A stretch of 14,487 nucleotides of DNA from an uncultured Tessaracoccus sp. (GTDB lineage Bacteria; Actinomycetota; Actinomycetes; Propionibacteriales; Propionibacteriaceae), in the NCBI RefSeq assembly GCF_947255005.1, contig NZ_CAMYFI010000056.1:1-14487 (forward strand), in the 5' to 3' direction. Numbering within the stretch: the first letter of the stretch is position 1; every line of letters begins with the position of its first letter. A program made the translations under genes and the position numbers. The notes beneath the pieces were generated by a model. It had not been told where the DNA came from. It worked only from the letters and a program-made list of their open reading frames with translations, and ran no database searches. This document shows positions 1-5,325 of this stretch, in pieces.

Positions 1-86
1 CCCTACTCGACGGTCGGGGTGAGGGCCGGCCCTGCTCGATGGTCAGGGGGGCAGGTCGCCTACTCGACGGGCAGTGCGTCGGGCAG
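1..86. other. Intergenic edge with repeat-end remnants
   Basis: No gene is seen in this left edge. It contains pieces resembling the ends of the dispersed GTAG palindrome: ctactcgac at 3-11 and 60-68, and ctgctcgatgg at 31-41. These look like eroded ends of reversed copies rather than whole elements. The gene that would lie further left is outside the window. Confidence 0.4.
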
Positions 87-125
87 GTGATTGAGTAGCC
101 CGCGTAGCGGGCGTATCGAAATCAC
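87..125 (+). repeat. REP-like GTAG palindrome, copy 1
   Basis: The copy begins GTGATTGA, then GTAG, then stem CCCGC, loop GTA, stem GCGGG, then CGTATCGA and AATCAC. The outer arms GTGATT and AATCAC pair with each other and the inner GC stem is perfect. It lies one base beyond the upp stop codon, a typical position for a repetitive extragenic palindrome. Confidence 0.85.
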
Positions 126-126
126 G

Positions 127-768
127 CTACTCAGCCAGGCCGTACAGCCGGTCGCCGGCGTCGCCGAGGCCGGGGACGATGAAGCCGTGTTCGTTGAGCT
201 TCTCGTCCACCGCTGAGACCACCAGTGTGCACGGCACAGCGAGGTCTTCCAGCAGCGTGGTGAGTTTCTCGATGCCTTCCGGCGCGGCGAGCAGGCAGAT
301 GGCGGTGATGTCGTCGGCGCCACGGTCGACGAGGAACTGCACCGCCCCGCCGAGCGACCCGCCGGTGGCGAGCATCGGGTCGAGCACATAGCACTGCCTG
401 CCGGAGAGGTCCTCGGGCAGGCGCTCGGCATACGTCGTCGGCTCGAGGGTTTCCTCGTCGCGGCTCATCCCCAGAAAACCCACCTCAGCGGTGGGCACCA
501 GGCGGAGCATGCCGTCGAGCATTCCCAGGCCGGCGCGAAGGATCGGCACGACGAGTGGCGCTGGGTCGTCGAGTTTCTTGCCGATGGTGGGGGACACGGG
601 GGTCTGGATTTCGTGGTCGTGGACGCGCACGCCGCGGGTGCCTTCGTAGGCAAGCAGCGTGACGAGTTCATCGACGAGCCGCCGGAACACCGGCTGTGGG
701 GTATTCCGGTCACGCAGGAGCGTGAGTTTGTGATCGATCAGGGGGTGCGAAACAACACGTACTTCCAC
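127..768 (-). CDS. upp: Uracil phosphoribosyltransferase
   Basis: This cytoplasmic pyrimidine-salvage enzyme makes UMP and pyrophosphate from uracil and PRPP. From GTG768 it is 213 residues, the usual family length. RAGLGM lies at 78-83, the PRPP-binding loop DPMLATGGS at 130-138, and the C-terminal uracil-binding segment GFIVPGLGDAGDRLYG at 195-210. The reading frame stays open upstream to 858, but those residues fall outside the family. The GTG start gives MEVRVVSHPLIDHKL, which matches the usual actinobacterial N-terminus, although its ribosome-binding site is weak (a GGGA about ten bases upstream). It is divergent from the TadA-associated gene, and a REP-like palindrome follows its stop by one base. 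Function is confident; the exact start is less so. Confidence 0.96.
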   Translation of the reverse strand: MEVRVVSHPLIDHKLTLLRDRNTPQPVFRRLVDELVTLLAYEGTRGVRVHDHEIQTPVSPTIGKKLDDPAPLVVPILRAGLGMLDGMLRLVPTAEVGFLGMSRDEETLEPTTYAERLPEDLSGRQCYVLDPMLATGGSLGGAVQFLVDRGADDITAICLLAAPEGIEKLTTLLEDLAVPCTLVVSAVDEKLNEHGFIVPGLGDAGDRLYGLAE

Positions 769-878
769 GAGGCCAGTTTCCCACATCCCCGCTCTGGTCG
801 CGTGACTGCCCAGCCGGTAGTCTGTCGATTGCGGATGTGGCCGAACCGCTTCCGCCACTGCTAGGGAAGGTGCGTGCC

Positions 879-1457
879 GTGGGCGTGTTCGATGCCGAGG
901 ATGCTGAGCCGTTTGATCTCGACGACGTAGACCTCGACGAGGATGATGACGACTTCGACGATGACGACCTCGAAGACGCGTCGGAAGACGACGTCGACTT
1001 GGTGGTCGCCGCGTACCGTGAAGACGGCGATCCTATCGTCGTGCCCCTCGACTACGACCTCGCCAACGACCTCGACGAACTGATCCGCCAGCTCACCCGC
1101 CTGCCGGGCGATTCGGGCGCCGACGGATTCGTCTCGGTGGGCGGCGACTTTTTCGTCATCGTCCGCGTGCGAGGACGCCTGGTGGAGGTGTTGCTCTCCG
1201 ACGCCACGGCTGCCAACGAGTGGCCGCTCGCGCGCGACGTGTTGGACTACCTCGGTGAAGACATCCCTGACGAGGACGACGACTCCTACCCGGTCGGCGA
1301 CTTGGGGATGTTCGCGGCCAGCGGTCTGCGCAGCTTCGAGCTCGAGGCCCTCGCCACCGACTACGACTCCGACTCCTACGAGTGCCTCGAACGCATCGCT
1401 GAGAAGTTGAAGATCGTCGACGAATTCCACGCCGCCGCAGCCGAATTCGACAACTGA
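879..1457 (+). CDS. tRNA adenosine deaminase-associated protein
   Basis: This 192-residue acidic protein belongs to the actinobacterial family found beside tadA. Its biochemical role is not established; a partner or modulator of TadA is inferred from the constant linkage. GTG879 is chosen because AGGGAAGG (863-870) sits eight bases upstream; an ATG at 837 is also in frame but lacks a comparable site. Residues about 4-40 are almost entirely Asp and Glu, an extension longer than I expect for the family. The conserved body follows: VVAAYREDG, the LPGD and GFVSVGGDFFVIVRV segment, then LLSDATAANEWPLARDVLDYL. A second acidic stretch (IPDEDDDSYPVGDLG) precedes the C-terminal helices. Its stop is one base before the tadA start, so translational coupling is likely. 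Confidence 0.9.
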   Translation: MGVFDAEDAEPFDLDDVDLDEDDDDFDDDDLEDASEDDVDLVVAAYREDGDPIVVPLDYDLANDLDELIRQLTRLPGDSGADGFVSVGGDFFVIVRVRGRLVEVLLSDATAANEWPLARDVLDYLGEDIPDEDDDSYPVGDLGMFAASGLRSFELEALATDYDSDSYECLERIAEKLKIVDEFHAAAAEFDN

Positions 1458-1458
1458 C

Positions 1459-1932
1459 GTGGGCTCCCGCTGGCATGACGCCATGCGGCTGGCCCTCGAC
1501 GAGGCCCGTGCGGCCGCCGCTCACGGGGACGTGCCGGTGGGGGCAGTCGTGCTCGATCCCGAAGGCGCCGTCGTCGTGAGCGCAGGCAACGAACGCGAGC
1601 TGCATCAGGATCCCACCGCGCACGCCGAAATGGTCGCGCTGCGTCGAGCCTCGGAGGCACTGGGCGAGTGGCGGCTCGAGGGCTGCACCATCGTCGTGAC
1701 CCTGGAGCCGTGCACGATGTGCGCGGGCGCGATCGTCGGATCACGCCTTGCCAGGCTCGTGTTCGGGGCGTTCGACGAGAAGGCCGGCGCCGTTGCGAGC
1801 CTCTTCGATGTCGTGCGCGACCCTCGCCTGAACCACACCGTCGAGGTCGCTGGCGGCGTGATGCGCGACGAGTGTGCGGCCGAGCTGCTCGCCTTCTTCG
1901 GGCAACGCCGCGAGTGCTCGCCCCGGCCGTGA
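1459..1932 (+). CDS. tadA: tRNA-specific adenosine-34 deaminase
   Basis: TadA deaminates adenosine 34 to inosine in the anticodon of tRNA-Arg(ACG), allowing one tRNA to read several CGN codons. The 157-residue protein has the zinc deaminase signature: H55-A-E57, where the glutamate is the proton shuttle, and P84-C85-T-M-C88, which with H55 binds zinc. The N-terminal substrate-loop motif DVPVGAVV is also present. The GTG start follows the upstream stop by one base and no clear ribosome-binding site is visible, consistent with coupled translation. An in-frame ATG at 1483 would drop eight N-terminal residues and is less likely. It converges on the aldehyde dehydrogenase gene across about 59 bases, with no clear intrinsic terminator between them. 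Confidence 0.96.
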   Translation: MGSRWHDAMRLALDEARAAAAHGDVPVGAVVLDPEGAVVVSAGNERELHQDPTAHAEMVALRRASEALGEWRLEGCTIVVTLEPCTMCAGAIVGSRLARLVFGAFDEKAGAVASLFDVVRDPRLNHTVEVAGGVMRDECAAELLAFFGQRRECSPRP

Positions 1933-1991
1933 CCCGAACGCCCAAGCGGTGTCCAGGCCTCGAACCGGGGACGCACCCTCGCGGAGGATAG

Positions 1992-3428
1992 TTACCGCGG
2001 CATCGCGTAGTACTGGGTTTCGAGGTACTCGTCGATGCCCTCGAACGAGCCCTCGCGCCCAAGCCCCGACTGCTTCACGCCGCCGAATGGCGCCGCCGCG
2101 TCGGAGCCGAGGCCGGTGTTCAACCCGACGATGCCGTACTCTAGGCGCTCCCCGACGCGCAGCACGTCGCCTTCGTCGCCAAACACGTACGACATCAGGC
2201 CGAAGTCGGTGTCGTTCGCGCGGGCGACGACGTCGTCCACGGCGGTGAAAGTCTGCACGGCCACGACGGGCCCGAAGATCTCCTCGTGCGCGATTCGCAT
2301 ATCGCTCGTGATGCCGGTCAAGATGGTGGGCTCGAGGAAGCTGCCGGGCCGGTCGACCGCGTGGCCGCCTCGCACGAGCGTGGCGCCCTTAGCGACGGCG
2401 TCGTCGATGAGCGCGACGATGTCGTCCACCGCCTGCTGGTGGATCAGCGGGCCGAGCTTGGTGCCCTCGTCGAGCCCCGGCCCGACGGGCCAGTTGTCGA
2501 ACTCCGCACCCAGCTTGGCGAGGAACTCGTCGGCCACCGACTCGTGCAGGTAGAAGCGGTTCGCCGCCGTGCACGCCTGGCCGTTGTTACGCATTTTCGC
2601 CACCAGCGAGCCTTGCACCGCCTTGTCGACGTCCGCGCCTTCCAGCACGATGAACGGCGCGTTGCCGCCTAGCTCCATCGAGCATTTCAGCACACCGTCG
2701 GCGGCTTCCCTGAGCAGGGTTTGCCCGACGGCGGTCGATCCGGTGAACGTGAGTTTGCGCAGGCGGCGGTCGTGGATGAGCGCGTTCGAGGTGTCCTTCG
2801 AGTTCGACGAGACGAACACGTTGACCACCCCCTCGGGCAGCCCGGCTTCCTGCAGCACCTCCATGAGCAGCAGCGTCGTGAGCGGCGTCGCTGACGCGGG
2901 CTTCACGACGACGGTGCAGCCCGCCGCGAGCGCCGGGCCGATCTTGCGCGTGCCCATCGCCAGCGGGAAGTTCCACGGAGTGATCGCGAACACGGGACCG
3001 ACGGGTTTCCGTGCGGTCATGATGCGCTGTCCGCTTGCCGGAGCCATGCCGAACCGCCCGTGGATGCGCACGGCCTCCTCGGAGAACCAGCGGAAGAACT
3101 CCGCACCGTAGGTGACCTCACCGTAGGCCTCCGCGAGCGGCTTGCCCATCTCGAGGGTCATGAGTCGCGCGAAGTCATCCTTGCGTTCGTTAATGAGTTC
3201 GAACGCCCGACGAAGCAGCTCGCCGCGCTCGCGAGGCTGTGTGGCCGCCCACGACTCCGCCGCGTCGCACGCCGCATCGAGGGCCGACACCGCGACGGCG
3301 ACGTCACCGTCGGCAACCTTCGCGATTACCTCCGAGGTGGCGGGGTTCGTGACGTCCATGGTGGGTTCGCCCACCCACTGGCCGCCGATGTAGTGCTGCT
3401 TGGGAAGCTTCTCGAGAAACTCTTCCAT
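1992..3428 (-). CDS. gabD: NAD(P)-dependent succinate-semialdehyde dehydrogenase family
   Basis: An aldehyde dehydrogenase superfamily enzyme of 478 residues, oxidising an aldehyde to its acid. The sequence most resembles succinate-semialdehyde dehydrogenases, but the substrate is inferred. Numbered from ATG3428 it shows PWNFP near 151-155, the cofactor lysine in VVVKPAS near 176, the Rossmann segment FTGSTAVG, catalytic E252 in MELGGNAPF and catalytic C286 in GQACTAANR. EEIFGPVV and the late GGVKQSGLGREG motif are present. ATG3428 is preferred over ATG3440 because AGGAG lies five bases before it and actually overlaps the first ATG's second and third codons. It follows directly on a decayed zinc alcohol dehydrogenase whose original stop lies one base before this start, so the two once formed an operon. 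No own promoter was identified. Confidence 0.92.
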   Translation of the reverse strand: MEEFLEKLPKQHYIGGQWVGEPTMDVTNPATSEVIAKVADGDVAVAVSALDAACDAAESWAATQPRERGELLRRAFELINERKDDFARLMTLEMGKPLAEAYGEVTYGAEFFRWFSEEAVRIHGRFGMAPASGQRIMTARKPVGPVFAITPWNFPLAMGTRKIGPALAAGCTVVVKPASATPLTTLLLMEVLQEAGLPEGVVNVFVSSNSKDTSNALIHDRRLRKLTFTGSTAVGQTLLREAADGVLKCSMELGGNAPFIVLEGADVDKAVQGSLVAKMRNNGQACTAANRFYLHESVADEFLAKLGAEFDNWPVGPGLDEGTKLGPLIHQQAVDDIVALIDDAVAKGATLVRGGHAVDRPGSFLEPTILTGITSDMRIAHEEIFGPVVAVQTFTAVDDVVARANDTDFGLMSYVFGDEGDVLRVGERLEYGIVGLNTGLGSDAAAPFGGVKQSGLGREGSFEGIDEYLETQYYAMPR

Positions 3429-3429
3429 G

Positions 3430-3646
3430 TCACTCCTCATCCATCAGGATTATTTGACGCACGGGCCCGCCCTTGCGCGGGCCCGTCCATCGCCTCGTTG
3501 ATCTGGTCGAGCCGAATCCGGCGGGAAATGAGCGTTTCAACCGGCAATGTGCTCGACCTCCACATCTCAGCGTAGGTCGGGATGCCCCGCGACGAAACCG
3601 CAGACCCCAGATACGAGCCGACGATGGTGCGCGCCCCGGATTCGCG
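3430..3646 (-). pseudogene. C-terminal remnant of a zinc alcohol dehydrogenase
   Basis: Reading minus from 3646, after an in-frame TGA at 3649-3647, the translation contains GARTIVGSYLGSAV, IPTYAEMWR, LPVETLISRRIRLDQINEAMD. This is the typical last quarter of a medium-chain zinc alcohol dehydrogenase. After the AMD residues the frame shifts by one base; the new frame gives GGPVRQIILMDEE and a TGA at 3432-3430, which fits the family C-terminus. The original frame would end at 3439-3437. The N-terminal three quarters, including the zinc ligands, are gone, and the break lies within about 35 bases of tRNA-Ser. The frameshift could in principle be a sequencing error, but the missing N-terminus could not. 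Confidence 0.82.
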
Positions 3647-3678
3647 TCAAGCGAAGCGTAAACGCTAAGCTAACCGAC

Positions 3679-3766
3679 GGTGACGTGTCTGAGCGGCCGA
3701 AAGAGCTCGCCTCGAAAGCGAGTGTGGGGCAACCCACCGAGGGTTCAAATCCCTCCGTCACCGCCA
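3679..3766 (+). tRNA. tRNA-Ser, anticodon CGA
   Basis: The full cloverleaf can be drawn. The acceptor stem is GGTGACG with CGTCACC at 3756-3762. The anticodon stem is CTCGC/GCGAG around loop CTCGAAA, with CGA at 3713-3715 reading UCG. The long class II variable arm pairs GTGGG and CCCAC around GCAA. The T arm is GAGGG-TTCAAAT-CCCTC. The discriminator is G3763, followed by an encoded CCA. Confidence 0.97.
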
Positions 3767-3769
3767 GCT

Positions 3770-3806
3770 ACTCCCCGAGCCTGAAGGCTCGGGGAGTTGT
3801 ATTTTT
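3770..3806 (+). terminator. Rho-independent terminator of tRNA-Ser
   Basis: A perfect 12-bp stem, ACTCCCCGAGCC with GGCTCGGGGAGT, encloses the loop TGAA and is followed by the T-rich tract TTGTATTTTT. It begins four bases after the CCA end of the tRNA. It is the only clear intrinsic terminator with a T tract that I find in the window. Confidence 0.93.
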
Positions 3807-3814
3807 CTGCTCCC

Positions 3815-3840
3815 GGTGATTGAGTCTCCCGCGCCTATCG
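3815..3840 (+). repeat. REP-like palindrome, damaged copy
   Basis: GGTGATTGAGT is followed by a disrupted centre and CCTATCG. The GTAG foot and the hairpin are lost, so this is a decayed or internally deleted copy. It lies directly after the tRNA-Ser terminator and adjoins copy 2. Confidence 0.6.
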
Positions 3841-3841
3841 C

Positions 3842-3876
3842 TGGTTGAGTAGCGCCGTAGGCGCGTATCGAAACCA
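3842..3876 (+). repeat. REP-like GTAG palindrome, copy 2
   Basis: TGGTTGA, GTAG, stem CGCC, loop GTA, stem GGCG, CGTATCGA and AACCA. The inner stem is one base pair shorter than in most copies. Outer arms TGGTT and AACCA pair. Confidence 0.88.
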
Positions 3877-3884
3877 CGGCACCG

Positions 3885-3917
3885 CATCTCGATACGGCCC
3901 TTCGGGCCTACTCGATG
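3885..3917 (-). repeat. REP-like GTAG palindrome, copy 3 (reversed)
   Basis: Read on the minus strand: CATCGA, GTAG, stem GCCC, loop GAA, stem GGGC, CGTATCGA and GATG. The outer arm is CATC with GATG instead of GGTT with AACC, a compensated change of the whole arm. Confidence 0.86.
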
Positions 3918-3946
3918 GCCGGGGCGGGGTGCGTGTCTTCTTCAGC

Positions 3947-3983
3947 TGGTTGAGTAGCGCCCGAAGGGCGCGTATCGAAACCA
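3947..3983 (+). repeat. REP-like GTAG palindrome, copy 4
   Basis: TGGTTGA, GTAG, stem CGCCC, loop GAA, stem GGGCG, CGTATCGA and AACCA. This is a textbook copy with the 35-nt core at 3948-3982. Confidence 0.9.
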
Positions 3984-3994
3984 AACTCACCCGC

Positions 3995-4040
3995 TAGGTG
4001 GCAGATTCTGGCCCATGTTTGGGCGCGAACCTGCCACCTA
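3995..4040. repeat. Inverted repeat hairpin, 10-bp outer stem
   Basis: TAGGTGGCAG (3995-4004) pairs with CTGCCACCTA (4031-4040). Inside, TTC pairs with GAA and GCCCA (4011-4015) with TGGGC (4020-4024), giving a long quasi-palindrome. There is no T tract, so it is not a standard terminator. It lies between copy 4 of the REP-like family and a decayed copy. Confidence 0.8.
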
Positions 4041-4052
4041 AGCTCACCTGAA

Positions 4053-4097
4053 GTGATTTCGACACGCAGTCTGCGGCAGTTGCTTATTCATCGAGTA
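4053..4097 (-). repeat. REP-like palindrome, strongly decayed
   Basis: GTGATTTCGACACGC, the short centre GTC-TGC-GGC, then TATTCATCGAG resemble a reversed copy. Both flanking arms have drifted and an insertion is likely. The loop TGC is GCA on the other strand, which fits the family's GNA rule. Confidence 0.5.
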
Positions 4098-4133
4098 TCT
4101 ACGGCCAGATACCGACGGGGTGTGGCACTGAAG

Positions 4134-4216
4134 AAACTGCAAAACTCGCCATCAGACGCACCCCTCTACGCTCAGCCAAGCGTGAGGCACGCAACTGTTG
4201 GCGAGTTTTGCAGTTT
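4134..4216. repeat. 18-bp perfect inverted repeat
   Basis: AAACTGCAAAACTCGCCA (4134-4151) is exactly complementary to 4199-4216. The 47-base interior contains a small hairpin, ACGCT with AGCGT. The right arm ends in a run of T (4214-4218), so on the plus strand it could act as a terminator, though no plus-strand gene other than the already terminated tRNA lies upstream. The stem is unrelated to the REP-like family. Confidence 0.88.
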
Positions 4217-4235
4217 TTGTGCCGCTGCGTCTCGG

Positions 4236-4273
4236 GATTTCGATACGCGGGCTACGTGCGCTACTCAATCACC
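4236..4273 (-). repeat. REP-like GTAG palindrome, copy 5 (reversed, mismatched)
   Basis: On the minus strand: GATTGA, GTAG, CGCAC, loop GTA, GCCCG, CGTATCGA and AATC. Two base pairs of the inner stem no longer match, so this copy is decaying, although GTAG and the C-GTA-G loop remain. Confidence 0.78.
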
Positions 4274-4285
4274 GAGAGACGACCG

Positions 4286-4333
4286 GCAGCGGCTCAATCA
4301 CCGGATACAGGGAGCCCGCTACTCAATCACGGG
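4286..4333 (-). repeat. REP-like end fragments
   Basis: Two partial pieces, ggctcaatcaccgg and cccgctactcaatcac, match only the GTAG-side arm of reversed copies. They end about 20 bases beyond the stop of the LytR_C gene. Confidence 0.6.
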
Positions 4334-4352
4334 GCGGCGCCCGGCCACGTGC

Positions 4353-4895
4353 TCAAGCGGTCGGCGACGGAGAGGATGCCGGTGAGCTCTCGGAGGGGGA
4401 AGGCGACGGCGACACGAACTCGCACACCACGCCGCCCTCGGTCTCGATTTGCTGCAGCGGATTCTTCGACATGCCCTCATAGACGGTGCCGACGAGGACG
4501 TCGACGCTGCCGTCGACCCGGTCGTCGTGCTCGATCGTGGCGTTTGTGAACGCCGACTGTACGAGCTTCAGCATCGCCTCGTCGTCGGCGCTGCCGCGCA
4601 CCACCGTCGTTTTCACGCGGTCGTCGGTGTTGCCAGCCCGCAGCACGTTGTAGCCCTGCTGCTTCAAGCTCTCGCTCACCTTGCCCGCCAGCCCGGAAGT
4701 GAACCCGCCGTTCAGCACGCGCACCGACACCATGTCGGGAGTGATGATGGCGGCCTTCTTCGTTACGCACGGCGTGGGCGATGGCGACGGCAACGGCGCG
4801 GTGAGGCTCTTCCAACCCCAGCTGGCTCCCCAAATGAGGAACCCGAGCAGCACCAGCAGCAGCACCGGAGTGGCGATCAGCCGGAACACACGCAC
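4353..4895 (-). CDS. LytR C-terminal domain protein, membrane anchored
   Basis: This 180-residue protein has one N-terminal membrane segment at about 8-27 (LIATPVLLLVLLGFLIWGAS) after a short basic start, so the rest is predicted outside the membrane. A Pro/Ser linker (33-42) leads to a LytR_C domain at about 55-140, seen in VRVLNGGFTSGLAGKVSESL and VDVLVGTVYEG. It ends in a Pro/Ser-rich tail. C43 and C158 flank the domain and could form a disulphide. The family is linked to actinobacterial envelope maintenance, but the precise role of this short version is unknown. GTG4895 is chosen because GGAAGGAAGG lies just upstream. It follows the ParB-like gene by 36 bases and is probably co-transcribed with it. 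Confidence 0.88.
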   Translation of the reverse strand: MRVFRLIATPVLLLVLLGFLIWGASWGWKSLTAPLPSPSPTPCVTKKAAIITPDMVSVRVLNGGFTSGLAGKVSESLKQQGYNVLRAGNTDDRVKTTVVRGSADDEAMLKLVQSAFTNATIEHDDRVDGSVDVLVGTVYEGMSKNPLQQIETEGGVVCEFVSPSPSPSESSPASSPSPTA

Positions 4896-4931
4896 GGCAT
4901 CCTTCCTTCCTGGGTCAGGCGTCCACCCAAT

Positions 4932-5225
4932 TTACTGCAACTCGAGAACTCGTGCGTGCACCGTGCCGCGCTGCTGCAGTGCGGCACGCAGTGCCCGATG
5001 GAGCCCGTCTTCGAGATACAGCTCACCGTTCCAACTCACCACGTGGGCAAATAAGTCGCCGTAGAAGGTGGAATCCTCTTCCAGCAAGGTGGAGAGATCA
5101 AGTGTTCCTTTGGTGGTAATCAACTCGTCGAGACGCACCTGCTGCGGGGCGATCTGGCTCCAATCCCGCGACTCGTACCCATGCTCAGGGTAGGGGCGTC
5201 CCTCGCCGACTGCCTTAAAAATCAC
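4932..5225 (-). CDS. Small ParB-like protein of the 'VapB antitoxin' named family
   Basis: A 97-residue cytoplasmic protein, conserved in actinobacteria and, as I recall, usually catalogued as a VapB-type antitoxin. No PIN-domain toxin lies beside it: its neighbours are the LytR_C gene and a divergent ATPase. The sequence looks less like a DNA-binding antitoxin than a ParB/sulfiredoxin-like fold: VRLDELITTK, then LYLEDGLHRALRAALQQRG (70-87), where D73-G74-x-H76-R77 resembles the DGxHR box of ParB N-terminal domains. This comparison is inference by eye. GTG5225 is the first usable start, since the ATG overlapping it is followed at once by a stop. It shares a divergent intergenic region with the HerA-like gene. 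Confidence 0.85.
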   Translation of the reverse strand: MIFKAVGEGRPYPEHGYESRDWSQIAPQQVRLDELITTKGTLDLSTLLEEDSTFYGDLFAHVVSWNGELYLEDGLHRALRAALQQRGTVHARVLELQ

Positions 5226-5286
5226 ATGCCCAGTCTACTGCGTCACCCTCTAGAGCCAGGAACGCTGCCCCCCGCGCGTCGATATC

Positions 5287-5317
5287 TTGCACGTGAGCGT
5301 CAGTGAATCAGTACAGT
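5287..5317 (+). promoter_or_regulatory. Candidate promoter of the HerA-like gene
   Basis: TTGCAC (5287-5292) and TACAGT (5312-5317) are plausible -35 and -10 boxes with a rather long 19-base spacer. The -10 ends eight bases before GTG5326 and no ribosome-binding site is visible. This fits a leaderless transcript beginning at or near the start codon. Confidence 0.45.
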
Positions 5318-5325
5318 GCATACCC

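Larger units (their letters stand above)
3807..4352. other. Repeat-filled intergenic region
   Basis: About 545 bases between the tRNA-Ser terminator and the end of the LytR_C gene hold no credible coding sequence. Frames that stay open here read through palindromes. The region carries three intact and several damaged REP-like copies plus two longer unrelated inverted repeats. Confidence 0.8.

Noticed and set aside
127..858. Longer form of uracil phosphoribosyltransferase starting at 858
   Set aside because: The extra 30 residues do not resemble the family and would overlap the likely promoter region of the divergent gene; GTG768 gives the expected length.
1950..1975. tRNA-like T-arm sequence (CCTCGAACCGGGGAC) between tadA and gabD
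   Set aside because: No acceptor stem, anticodon arm or CCA end can be drawn around it; GTCC/GGAC pairing is too short to call a tRNA remnant or a terminator.
3770..3806. The tRNA-Ser hairpin as an attachment site of an integrated element
   Set aside because: It is a standard rho-independent terminator. No duplicate of the tRNA 3' end and no integrase gene occur in the window.
4932..5225. A VapBC toxin-antitoxin module
   Set aside because: There is no PIN-domain or other toxin gene next to the small gene; both neighbours have other functions.
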